DNA of 64,000 nt from Flavobacterium sp. LC2016-13 (GTDB taxonomy: Bacteria; Bacteroidota; Bacteroidia; Flavobacteriales; Flavobacteriaceae). Of the stretch, positions 33,353 to 42,374 are shown one piece after another (positions within the stretch are counted from its first letter, which is position 1; every line of letters starts with the position of its first letter). The stretch is from positions 496,001 to 560,000 of the forward strand of contig NZ_WMDQ01000001.1 of NCBI RefSeq assembly GCF_009707955.1. Reading direction: 5' to 3'. Under the pieces are notes generated by a model, which was not told where the DNA came from, searched no databases, and was given only the letters and a program-made list of their open reading frames with translations. The position numbers and the translations under genes are program-made.

Positions 33353-33475
33353 ATAAAATAATTTTAATCCACAAAAGCTCCAATGTTTTAGAGCCTTGAT
33401 GGAGAAAACTAATGTAACAAAATAATTAATCATGCATTTTACCTTACAGTTAATAAGTCTTTTTTTAACATCTTT

Positions 33476-35233
33476 TTACTTTTTCGGGGAGCTTTTTTTA
33501 GCTTCAGAAAAATCTAAATAATTTAAATTGAAACCGCCTTTATCAAATATTACTTTGATTTTATTTATTCCTTTATTTAATGCTATGCCTGATAAAACAA
33601 CCGTTTTAAATTTGTCATTTCCTCCTGTTGGAGAAAGCGTAATTGTTTCTGAGGTTTTTCCGTTTTCTATTTCTAAATGAAGTTTGCCTTCTAAGTTTTC
33701 AGCTGAATAACGAATCGCTACATTGTATACATTTGATTTTGAAACTTCAACAGTATATTGAAGCCATTCTCCATCTTCAATAAAAGAAACCTGATAATTT
33801 TTTGAACCCGCATCTTTGCATGGTAAAATATCAACTCCGTCATTTCGCATGGTATTTCCTTTATTCCATTCATCAAATTTTCCGGTTTCTACTCTGTAGT
33901 TTATAAAATCTTTATCCGAATAGGCTTTTTCGTTTGTACCTAAATCATAATGTGTTGCGGCAATTTTTCCTGGAATAATATGTTTTTTATACGGTTTTGT
34001 ATCGTTGGTTTGTACTTGTCTGAACATCGCATCAATTACATCCGGTTTTACGGTTAGGTTTTCCATTTTGTAATTATCTGCCATTTTCAATAATGCTTTT
34101 TTAGCAAATTCTGCAGATGGTTTTTGTCCGCCATCTTTCCAGTATTTCAATAAAACATCGTACTCCGGAATCTTGGTCACAGAAGTTACGCCTGCAATAT
34201 TTTCGATTTTTTTCATTGGCCAAAATGCCCAGCCAATATTATTGCCTTCTACAAGCGAAAGTGCATCTTTAAACCAAACGTTTGAATTTTCTCCACTTTC
34301 CCCTAACCAAATCGGAACGTTATATTGTTTTCTGTAATCGAGCATTTTCTGGATAGAAGCTGTGGTATTATAGTTCCAGTATTTATGAAAACTCAACGCC
34401 ATATTTTCATCCCATAAAGGAAAAATTCCGTTGTAATTATTTCCCCAACAATTTCCTTCAATAAAAATTAAATGGTTTGTATCGACTTCGCGAATTGCTT
34501 TTGTAACCTGAACCATCAAATCTCTCAAAGGCCCATTTGACTTTTCATCGCAGCCGTTTTTATTGCTTCCTGTAAAATTCCAGTTAGGTTCATTGATAAT
34601 ATCGTAAGCTCCAATCCACGGATTATCTCTGTATCTGGAAGCCAGTTTTTTCCACAATGCAATCATTTTTTTCTGATTTGCATCGCTTTGCCACAATGAT
34701 GGTTTTGTAGTATCGTAATCTGAAATGGCAGCATCATTTCCTTGTCCGCCCGGCGCTGCGTGTAAGTCTAAAATAAGATACATTTTATTCTCGGCACACC
34801 ATTTTACCAAATTATCGGTCATCGTAAAACCTTCTTCAATCCATGTAATTTCACCATTTTTTTCTTCTTGAATTGATGGTGTATAAAGATTATAATGCAT
34901 TGGTAAACGAATCGAATTAAATCCCCACTTTGCCAGTGAATCTACATCTCTTTTCGTGATTCCGTTTGCTTTGTAGGCTGCATAAAATTCTTTTGTTCCT
35001 TGTTCTCCAATTACTTCCTGAATTTTTTGTTTGATGACATATTGTGGACTTGCAAAAGGCTGCGTTTGTAACATGTAGCCTTCCTGAACCATCCAGCCGC
35101 CAACTCCTAAACCTCTTAATAGTACATTTTTTCCGTTGCCATCAACAATATTTTGTCCATCTCTGTGCAAAAATCCTTGCGCAAAAGTGGTTAATGAAAG
35201 TAACAGTTGTAATGTTATAAATACTTTTTTCAT
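33476..35233 (-). CDS. GH5 family glycoside hydrolase with C-terminal CBM6-like module
   Basis: 585 residues with a signal peptide (LLLSLTTFAQ). The GH5 barrel covers about 25-375: acid/base Glu215 in DIINEPNW and nucleophile Glu312 in WLGESGENS, with LILDLHAAPGGQG between. After a linker, residues 430-580 form a beta-sandwich with VSFIEDGEWLQYTVEVSKSN and NKIKVIFDKGGFNLNYLDF, typical of CBM6/CBM35. The protein ends in SSPKK and has no type IX sorting domain. Probably cuts beta-glucan chains outside the cytoplasm. Confidence 0.88.
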   Translation of the reverse strand: MKKVFITLQLLLSLTTFAQGFLHRDGQNIVDGNGKNVLLRGLGVGGWMVQEGYMLQTQPFASPQYVIKQKIQEVIGEQGTKEFYAAYKANGITKRDVDSLAKWGFNSIRLPMHYNLYTPSIQEEKNGEITWIEEGFTMTDNLVKWCAENKMYLILDLHAAPGGQGNDAAISDYDTTKPSLWQSDANQKKMIALWKKLASRYRDNPWIGAYDIINEPNWNFTGSNKNGCDEKSNGPLRDLMVQVTKAIREVDTNHLIFIEGNCWGNNYNGIFPLWDENMALSFHKYWNYNTTASIQKMLDYRKQYNVPIWLGESGENSNVWFKDALSLVEGNNIGWAFWPMKKIENIAGVTSVTKIPEYDVLLKYWKDGGQKPSAEFAKKALLKMADNYKMENLTVKPDVIDAMFRQVQTNDTKPYKKHIIPGKIAATHYDLGTNEKAYSDKDFINYRVETGKFDEWNKGNTMRNDGVDILPCKDAGSKNYQVSFIEDGEWLQYTVEVSKSNVYNVAIRYSAENLEGKLHLEIENGKTSETITLSPTGGNDKFKTVVLSGIALNKGINKIKVIFDKGGFNLNYLDFSEAKKSSPKK

Positions 35234-35257
35234 GCTGTTTTTCTAAACTTTACTAAA

Positions 35258-35295
35258 CTAAAAATACCTACAAGGTTTTTGAAACCTTGCAGGAA
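35258..35295. repeat. CCTACAAGGTTT-type inverted repeat
   Basis: ACAAGGTTT and AAACCTTGC face each other between the GH3 and GH5 genes. It looks like a diverged member of the CCTGACAGGTT family, and may reduce read-through inside the locus. Confidence 0.4.
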
Positions 35296-35308
35296 TAAAT
35301 GTGTTATA

Positions 35309-37576
35309 TTATTTTAATAGAAAATCCTTTTTTTGATTTGCGATTTGAATGGTGAATGTTCCTTTTTCAGAAATCCATTTTAGGTCTTCGTTTACAAATT
35401 GCAGGTCTTTTTGGTTTAAGGTGAATTTTACTGTTTTGGTTTCATTTGGCTCTAAACTGATTTTCTCGAATCTTTTTAGTGCTTTAAATTCTGGTGTAAT
35501 CGAAGCAAAATTGTCTGACAAATACAATAAAACCGCTTCTTTTCCGGCTCTTTTTCCAGCATTTGTAACGTCTACAGAAACATTAATTTCATCTGAATTA
35601 TTGATTTCTGTTTTATCAACTTTCAAATTAGAATAAGTGAAAGTTGTATACGATAATCCTGTTCCAAATTCGAATTGTGGCAAATAACTTTTCTCATAAG
35701 TTGCATCGTTATTTTGTTCTCCTTCAGAAATACTTTCGGTATATTTTCTGTTGTATTTTTCAAGTGAATTTGGATATCTTGGGTAGTTATATGGCAATCT
35801 TCCGCTTGGATTTACGTCTCCGTATAAAATATCAACTAAAGCTCTTGCTCCTTCATTTCCTGGCAAATAACACTGAACTACAGCGCTCATTTTATCTTCA
35901 AAATCACTAATTAGTCTTGGTCTTCCTTCGTTTAAAACCAAAATAATTGGTTTGTTTAATTTTGATAAGGCAAGCGCTAATTTTATTTGTGGTTTGCTTA
36001 TAAAAATATCACTAATGTCTCCCGGAGTTTCAGTATAATTTTTCTCTCCTAAACACAATACAATTTTTGATGCGGTTTTAGCTAGTTCTACTGCTTTTTG
36101 AATTTCGGCATCGTCTTCTTTTTCTAAATCTGCACCAACGGTATACAAGACATTTTCTTTCCCCAATTTATTTTGAAAAGCTTCCAGAATTGTTGATTTC
36201 TCAGCTGCATAAGTATCTGAATTTTCACCTTGCCAAGTATAAGACCAACCTCCGTTAAGGTATTTCATACTGTTTGAAGTTGCACCTGTTACCAGAATTT
36301 TTTCTGTTTTGTTTAATGGCAAAGCAGCCGCATTATTTTTAAGTAAAGTAATCGATTCTGCAGCGGTGTTATAAGCTTCCTGAATATGTTCAGGAGAACC
36401 AAATTTTGGATAATCTTTTAAATTAGCTACGGTATTTTGGAATAAATTCAACTCGAATTTCATTCTTAAAATACGGGTTACGGCATCGTCAATTCGTGAC
36501 ATTGGTACTTCTCCTTTTTGAACTAGATCTATCAAATCTGTGTAAAAAGAGAATTCTTCAGGAACCATACTCATATCGATTCCTGCCATAACAGCGATAC
36601 GTACGGCATCTCTTTTGGTTTCTGCAACTTTGTGTCTGGTATTTAGATAAATAATATCTTTCCAATCGGTTACGACAACACCTTGAAAACCTAATTCGTT
36701 TTTAAGAATATCGGTGATTAAATGTTTGCTTGCGTGAACCGGTGTTCCGTTTATTTCTCCTGAACTTACCATTACGCTTTTTGCTCCTGCTTTTATTGCG
36801 GCTTGGTATATGGTTAGATCGTATTGTCTTAAAATACGCTCAGGAATTATACTTGGTGTTCTGTCTTTTCCTGTTGTTGTGCTTCCGTATCCAATGTAAT
36901 GTTTCATACAAGAAGCTACACTGTATTTAGAACCTACATTGTTGTTTCCTTCAAAACCATCTACTAATGCAACGGCCATTCTTGAAGATAAATAGGCATC
37001 TTCTCCAAATGATTCCCACATTCTTGACCACGCTGGATTTCTGGGAAAATCTAAATCTGGTGAGAAAACCCACGGAATTGATGAAGCTCTGGTTTCATAA
37101 GCTGAAATTTCGGCACCACGTTTTACAAGACTTGTATTAAAAGTTGCTGCTAAACCAATTTGTTGTGGAAATAATGTTGCTCCAGCGGTATAACTTGCTC
37201 CGTGAATGGCGTCGATTCCGTATAAAACAGGAATTTTTAATCTTGTTTTATTGGCTTCGTTTGTAATTGCGGTTAAGGTTTCCTGCCATCTTTTTAAAGT
37301 TGGTGCGCCCGGATTTGGTACATTTAAAATAGAACCAATATGATAATCCTGAATACCTTGTTTTAGTTTTGCCGCATCAAAATATCCTGGTTTTTTAGCA
37401 TCTTCAAAAATGGTTACCGTAATTTGGGTCATTTGTCCCACTTTTTCTTCAAGTGTCATTTTTGATAATAACTCCGAAACTTTGGCATCAATTTCTGCCT
37501 TTGTATTTTTTACTTCCTGGCTCCATGTTGCTCCACAAAAAAGTAAAGCAATCGCAAGAAACGTTGTATTTTTCAT
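35309..37576 (-). CDS. GH3 beta-glucosidase, second paralogue, secreted
   Basis: 755 residues with a signal peptide (IALLFCGATWSQ). Nucleophile Asp304 in GVVVTDWKD, KHYIGYGSTTTGKDRTPSIIP in the substrate pocket, and a C-terminal fibronectin-III-like domain (AGKEAVLLYLSDN). It differs clearly from the GH3 at 30278 around the active site (STTTGKDRT against AGVGGRDYN), so the two probably favour different linkages or chain lengths. Placed between GH5 and GH30 in the same operon. Confidence 0.92.
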   Translation of the reverse strand: MKNTTFLAIALLFCGATWSQEVKNTKAEIDAKVSELLSKMTLEEKVGQMTQITVTIFEDAKKPGYFDAAKLKQGIQDYHIGSILNVPNPGAPTLKRWQETLTAITNEANKTRLKIPVLYGIDAIHGASYTAGATLFPQQIGLAATFNTSLVKRGAEISAYETRASSIPWVFSPDLDFPRNPAWSRMWESFGEDAYLSSRMAVALVDGFEGNNNVGSKYSVASCMKHYIGYGSTTTGKDRTPSIIPERILRQYDLTIYQAAIKAGAKSVMVSSGEINGTPVHASKHLITDILKNELGFQGVVVTDWKDIIYLNTRHKVAETKRDAVRIAVMAGIDMSMVPEEFSFYTDLIDLVQKGEVPMSRIDDAVTRILRMKFELNLFQNTVANLKDYPKFGSPEHIQEAYNTAAESITLLKNNAAALPLNKTEKILVTGATSNSMKYLNGGWSYTWQGENSDTYAAEKSTILEAFQNKLGKENVLYTVGADLEKEDDAEIQKAVELAKTASKIVLCLGEKNYTETPGDISDIFISKPQIKLALALSKLNKPIILVLNEGRPRLISDFEDKMSAVVQCYLPGNEGARALVDILYGDVNPSGRLPYNYPRYPNSLEKYNRKYTESISEGEQNNDATYEKSYLPQFEFGTGLSYTTFTYSNLKVDKTEINNSDEINVSVDVTNAGKRAGKEAVLLYLSDNFASITPEFKALKRFEKISLEPNETKTVKFTLNQKDLQFVNEDLKWISEKGTFTIQIANQKKDFLLK

Positions 37577-37611
37577 TTTATGTCTTTAAATTAATATCCT
37601 TGTAAAAAACT

Positions 37612-39081
37612 CTAATACACTAGAGTTTGCATAGCATGTGCTGGAATTGTAATTGTATTTTTAAAAGAATTAATGGCTATTTCGTAAACAACTTCTTTAT
37701 CTGATTGGTTCATTACAATGGTTGCAATTTTTCCATCAGTATTTAGAAATGATGTGCTTAACAATGTTTTATTGCTGGTTACATTGCTTATTCGTTTCGC
37801 ATCAGGACGAACAAATTTTGATAAATGACCAATATAATAATACATTGGTGTGTAAATTAACTTGTCTGAATTTGTGTCTGCATGAATTGGCGAAAAACAA
37901 AAATTACCTACATGATTTGGCCCTCCGTTTTGGTCTAAAAGAATATTCCAATCTGTCCAGCCCACGGTTCCGTTATTAAAATCATTAATCATATTAAGAC
38001 CGTAACGTTCTGCATTTCCCCAAAACTGAAATTTTGTGGCATCAAATTTTTCAATACAACCTTCGGTAAAAAGTAAATTTTTGTTTGGAAAAGCTTTGTT
38101 GACGTTTCCAACTGATTCAAATTTTGGAGTTCCGCCATTCCATGTTTCATACCAATGGAAACCAATTCCCCAGGCATATTTTGAAACTTCTGGATCTGAG
38201 AAAACGAGTTGTGCTCTTTTTTCAAGCATATCGCCGCGGTTATGATCCCAGATAATTATTTTTTTCGAACCTAATCCGTCTTTTTCTAAAGTTGGGCCAA
38301 GAAAGTTTTTCAGAAAATCTCTTTCGGCTTCGGGCGTATAAATACAAGATTCCCAACGCTGACTTGCCATTGGTTCATTCTGAATGGTTAATCCCCAAAT
38401 TGGAATTCCTTCTTTTTCATATTCTTTGATAAATTTCGCGTAATAATTTGCCCATGATTGTGCAAATTCTGGCAATAAAACGCCGCCGTGCAAAATATCA
38501 TTATTGTCTTTCATGAAAGCTGGGGGACTCCAAGGACTAACAAATAAAGTTAATTTCCCGCCGGCAGTTTCAATTGCTTTTTTGAGTAATGGGATTCTAA
38601 ATTTTCGATCGTGATCAATAGTAAATGTTTTTAAATCTTTGTCACCTTCAGTAATATAAGTATAACTTTCGCTGCTAAAATCACAACTATGAATGTTTGT
38701 TCTGGCTAAAGAGTATCCTATTCCTTTTTTCTTATCGTAATAAGCTGTTAGAAATTCCTGTTGTTTTTTTGGTGATAGTTTAGCAAAAACTTCGGCACTT
38801 GCATCTGTTATAGCACCTCCAATTCCGAGAAAAGTCTGGAATGTTTTATTTGCATCTACTTCAATAGAAACCTTTTCACTTGTTTGTTTTGAAGGTTTAT
38901 TCGAAATTAAATTATTAGACGGCGACAATCTTAAATTTGAATTTTCGGCTGTCGTGTATAATTCTACTTTTTTATTTGAATGTGATGCAGAGACTTTAGA
39001 AGAACCAACATTTTGAGATGAAGCATAACTTACCTGCAGAATTAGTATTGGTGTTATTATTAAACTACTGATTGATTTCAT
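37612..39081 (-). CDS. GH30 glycoside hydrolase (probable endo-beta-1,6-glucanase), copy A
   Basis: 489 residues with an N-terminal signal peptide (LILQVSYASS). GH30 signatures: FLGIGGAITDASAEVF, acid/base Glu236 in IQNEPMAS, and nucleophile Glu340 in LLFTEGCIE. The C-terminal part is the usual beta-domain ending in HAMQTLVY. Closest in type to subfamily 3, whose Bacteroidota members such as BT3312 cut beta-1,6-glucan. Paralogous to the next gene, with similarity along the whole length. Confidence 0.9.
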   Translation of the reverse strand: MKSISSLIITPILILQVSYASSQNVGSSKVSASHSNKKVELYTTAENSNLRLSPSNNLISNKPSKQTSEKVSIEVDANKTFQTFLGIGGAITDASAEVFAKLSPKKQQEFLTAYYDKKKGIGYSLARTNIHSCDFSSESYTYITEGDKDLKTFTIDHDRKFRIPLLKKAIETAGGKLTLFVSPWSPPAFMKDNNDILHGGVLLPEFAQSWANYYAKFIKEYEKEGIPIWGLTIQNEPMASQRWESCIYTPEAERDFLKNFLGPTLEKDGLGSKKIIIWDHNRGDMLEKRAQLVFSDPEVSKYAWGIGFHWYETWNGGTPKFESVGNVNKAFPNKNLLFTEGCIEKFDATKFQFWGNAERYGLNMINDFNNGTVGWTDWNILLDQNGGPNHVGNFCFSPIHADTNSDKLIYTPMYYYIGHLSKFVRPDAKRISNVTSNKTLLSTSFLNTDGKIATIVMNQSDKEVVYEIAINSFKNTITIPAHAMQTLVY

Positions 39082-39149
39082 GTGTTTTTAAAAACTATTT
39101 AATTATCAGATCTCAACAATGAAGAGATCAAAAAGTTTATTTTAAAAGA

Positions 39150-40613
39150 TTAATAAACCAGCGTTTGTATTGCGTGTGCCGGAATTTTAACAATCGTTTT
39201 TTCTGTTTCAATAATAAAATTGTATGTAATTTCATTATCGGTGTGATTCATTACAATTGTTGCCATTTTACCATCTGTATTTAAAAATGAAGTGCTTAAT
39301 AAATAACTTCTACTTACTGAAGTGGCAATACGCTGCGCATTTGGACGAATGAATTTTGAAAAATGACCTATGTAATAATAAGACGGTGTATAAATTAACT
39401 GACCTGTATTTGTATCGGCATGAATAGGCGCAAAACAGAAATTTCCAACATGATTTGGCCCACCTCGTTCGTCAAGAAGAATATTCCAATCTGTCCAGGC
39501 TACGGTTCCGTTATTAAAATCATTAATCATTGATGTCCCATATCTTTCGGCATTTGGCCAAAACTGATATTTTGTATCATCAAATCTTTCAATACATCCT
39601 TCGGTAAACATTAATTTTTTATCCGGATATGCTTCATGAACTCTTGCAACATTGTCGAACATTGGCTGAGCGCCAGTCCAGGTTTCATACCAGTGAAAAC
39701 CCATTCCCCAAACATACTTTGATGCTTCAGGATCTGAGAAAATAACGTTGGCCCTTTGTACCATTAAATCACGGTTATGATCCCATGCAATAATTTTAAC
39801 ATCGCCTAAACCTTCTTTTTTTAATGTTGGCCCAAGGTAGTTTTTTAGAAAATCTCTTTCCTCGTCAGCGGTATACAAACAAGATTCCCAGGTTTGAGTT
39901 GCCATTGGTTCATTTTGTACCGATGTTCCCCAAATTGGAATTCCTTCTTTGTTATATGCCTTTATGAATTTTGTATAAAAATTAGCCCAAGGCTGAAAGT
40001 ATTCCGGTAATAATTTTCCACCCTTTAAAACATCTTTATTACTTTTCATAAAAGCGTTTGGAGACCAAGGTGTGGCGTATGTAGTTAATTTTCCGCCAGC
40101 TGTTTTTATGGCATCTTTAATTAGTGGAATTCGATATTTTCTATCGTGATCAATAGAGAAAGTTTTCAAATCTTTATCTCCTTCTTCGATGTAAGAATAG
40201 CTTCCACTGCTAAAATCAGAACTTTGAATTGTTGTTCTTAGCAATGAATATCCAATTCCTTTTTGGGTATCGTAGTAAGCATTTAAAAATTCCTGTTGTT
40301 TTTCTTTTGATAACTTGGCGAAAATTTCTGCACTTGCATCGGTAATAGCACCTCCAATTCCCATAAAAGTTTGAAATCTTTTAGAAGGTTCTACAAAAAC
40401 AGATATTTCTGTTTCAATAGGTTGTTTTGATGCTGTAAAACTTAAATTATCTGTAGGGGTTAACCTTAATTTTGTATTATCTGCAGTAGTATATACTGTG
40501 ATTTTTTTGTTGGTTGTTGTAAATTTTTGTTGCTGTTGTTTTTGGTTTTTCTGTTGTGGAAAAACAGATAAAGAAAAACATAAACAAGTAATAATTAAGC
40601 TGATTTTTTTCAT
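39150..40613 (-). CDS. GH30 glycoside hydrolase (probable endo-beta-1,6-glucanase), copy B
   Basis: 487 residues, paralogue of copy A. The signal peptide (ITCLCFSLSVFPQ) is followed by a Gln/Lys-rich linker (KNQKQQQQK). Acid/base Glu235 in VQNEPMAT and nucleophile Glu338 in LMFTEGCIE are intact. The catalytic core matches copy A closely, while the N-terminal linkers differ. The two may work at different cellular sites or on different chain lengths. First enzyme gene after susCD, beyond two hairpins. Confidence 0.9.
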   Translation of the reverse strand: MKKISLIITCLCFSLSVFPQQKNQKQQQQKFTTTNKKITVYTTADNTKLRLTPTDNLSFTASKQPIETEISVFVEPSKRFQTFMGIGGAITDASAEIFAKLSKEKQQEFLNAYYDTQKGIGYSLLRTTIQSSDFSSGSYSYIEEGDKDLKTFSIDHDRKYRIPLIKDAIKTAGGKLTTYATPWSPNAFMKSNKDVLKGGKLLPEYFQPWANFYTKFIKAYNKEGIPIWGTSVQNEPMATQTWESCLYTADEERDFLKNYLGPTLKKEGLGDVKIIAWDHNRDLMVQRANVIFSDPEASKYVWGMGFHWYETWTGAQPMFDNVARVHEAYPDKKLMFTEGCIERFDDTKYQFWPNAERYGTSMINDFNNGTVAWTDWNILLDERGGPNHVGNFCFAPIHADTNTGQLIYTPSYYYIGHFSKFIRPNAQRIATSVSRSYLLSTSFLNTDGKMATIVMNHTDNEITYNFIIETEKTIVKIPAHAIQTLVY

Positions 40614-40682
40614 TGAGTATGTTTTAATAATTGAAGACTTTAATGAAGTTTCTTAGTCAAACTCATATCCGTCCTGATTTAA

Positions 40683-40717
40683 AAATAGCCCATACTCATA
40701 TTGATTATGGGCTATTT
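40683..40717 (-). terminator. Hairpin between susD and the enzyme genes, distal
   Basis: Perfect 11-bp arms AAATAGCCCAT (40683-40693) and ATGGGCTATTT (40707-40717). Together with the hairpin at 40771 it should limit transcription of the GH genes relative to susCD. Confidence 0.65.
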
Positions 40718-40770
40718 ACAACCAAACTTAAACTTAATTTTAAACTAACATAATAGTTGAGATTGTTCTA

Positions 40771-40798
40771 AGAAAAAGCTGTAAAAACAGCTTTTTCT
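40771..40798 (-). terminator. Terminator-like hairpin after susD
   Basis: Perfect 12-bp arms AGAAAAAGCTGT (40771-40782) and ACAGCTTTTTCT (40787-40798) with a 4-nt loop, 26 bp after the susD stop. Confidence 0.75.
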
Positions 40799-40823
40799 AT
40801 ATCAATTCTCAATATTAATATTA

Positions 40824-42356
40824 TTAATTATATCCTGGATTTTGAACCATTTTAGTGTTGTTGAATTCAGTATTCGGAATTGGGAAAACTTCATTTTTAC
40901 CAGCTTTAAATCCTTTAAAAGCAAGGTTAGCAGCTGCCTGACCTGTTCTTACTAAGTCAAACCAACGGTGTCCTTCTCCTGCAAGTTCTAATCTTCTTTC
41001 ATTTAAAATAGCAGCAATAGAAACTGGTACAGATGGTACACCTGCTCTTGCTCTAACAGCATCTAAAAGTGCCTGAGCTCTTGCTCCTGTACCTCCTAAA
41101 GCTTCTGCTTCTAGTAAATAAGTATCTGCTAAACGAATAACATAAGCGTTTACTCCAAAATTCAAGAAAGGGTTAGAAGCTTTAATATCAGCATTAACGG
41201 CTGCATATTTAATAAAGTGATATCCTGTTTCCTGATAACTGTCTGTATAAGTTATACGACCATTTGGGTCATCATTATTAACACCTCTTAAAGCGCCTGC
41301 ATCAAAAATAGTAGAAGCATAACGAGGATCTCCCTGTAAAGCAGCTTGTAATTGTGGCGTAACTACCATGAAGCCCCAACCGTTAATATAATCCGGTAGA
41401 TTTGCTCCTAAAGGTTTTCTAGAGTAACCTCTAATACCACTTAACTGAGCAACAAGGTTTCCTTCATCATCACCTCTTTCATAATTACCCCAGTCAGCGT
41501 TAGATTTGTCTGAGTAGCTAATTTCTAAGATAGATTCTGAATTAAATTTGTTTAGATGATTCCATAAATCTGCAAAATTAGGCATCAATTTATAACCATA
41601 AATACTAGCTCCTAAAGTAGCTCCGTTTACTTTTGCTAATTGTGCAGCAGCTTCCGGTTTTTTGTTATCGTATAAATATACTTTTCCTAAAAGTGCTGTT
41701 GCAGCTCCCTGACTCAATCTTCCTGATTCATTTGATGGGATAGTTATTGGTAAACCTGGAATTGCTTCGTTTAAATCTTTTTCGATTTGAGCATAAACAT
41801 CTTCCGGTTTTGCTTGTACAATAGTATTAATTTCCGATTGAGTAACTGGCGCTAAAATCAAAGGAACATTTTTAAACATTCTAACAAGATCAAAGTAGTA
41901 ATATGCACGCAATGCTTTTACTTCTGCCATGTATCTTGCTTTTTTAGCTTCATCCATAGGAATTCCAGGAAGTTTTACAACCATGATATTACATCTGGCA
42001 ACACCTTTGTAATAATCTGCCCATATTTGTGGCTTAATATTACCCGGACTGATTGTGTAGTTTGAAGCAACCTGAAGTCCAGCCTGATCATCTGCACCAC
42101 CACCACCTGCATAAAAATCATCAGATGCAGAATTCAGGAATAATAACGGTCCTGTTTCCATTGCTCCTGCATATTTTCCTAATTTATCATAGGCTGCTAC
42201 AAGTCCTGAATAGGCCTCTTTATCGTTTCGGTAAAAATTATCTTCAAGTACTACTCCATCTCCTTTTACCTCTAATTTTTCATCGGTATCGCACGCCCCA
42301 AGTGTAAGTAGCACTCCAAAGGCGATTAATGACTGTTTAAAACTTATAAGTTTCAT
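40824..42356 (-). CDS. susD: RagB/SusD family nutrient-binding outer-membrane lipoprotein
   Basis: 510 residues with a lipoprotein signal (LLTLGACDTD). SusD proteins form the surface lid of the SusC transporter and bind glycan. TPR-like helical segments (VKALRAYYYFDLVRMFKNVPLIL) and the C-terminal RRLELAGEGHRWFDLVRTG are characteristic. Begins 18 bp downstream of susC. No SusE- or SusF-type extra glycan-binding lipoprotein follows. Confidence 0.93.
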   Translation of the reverse strand: MKLISFKQSLIAFGVLLTLGACDTDEKLEVKGDGVVLEDNFYRNDKEAYSGLVAAYDKLGKYAGAMETGPLLFLNSASDDFYAGGGGADDQAGLQVASNYTISPGNIKPQIWADYYKGVARCNIMVVKLPGIPMDEAKKARYMAEVKALRAYYYFDLVRMFKNVPLILAPVTQSEINTIVQAKPEDVYAQIEKDLNEAIPGLPITIPSNESGRLSQGAATALLGKVYLYDNKKPEAAAQLAKVNGATLGASIYGYKLMPNFADLWNHLNKFNSESILEISYSDKSNADWGNYERGDDEGNLVAQLSGIRGYSRKPLGANLPDYINGWGFMVVTPQLQAALQGDPRYASTIFDAGALRGVNNDDPNGRITYTDSYQETGYHFIKYAAVNADIKASNPFLNFGVNAYVIRLADTYLLEAEALGGTGARAQALLDAVRARAGVPSVPVSIAAILNERRLELAGEGHRWFDLVRTGQAAANLAFKGFKAGKNEVFPIPNTEFNNTKMVQNPGYN

Positions 42357-42374
42357 AATATTTTATTTTTTTAA

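Noticed and set aside
30278..40613. Type IX sorting domains on the locus enzymes
   Set aside because: The C-termini of the GH3, GH5, GH30 and EEP proteins end in their own catalytic or binding domains without the conserved sorting motif.
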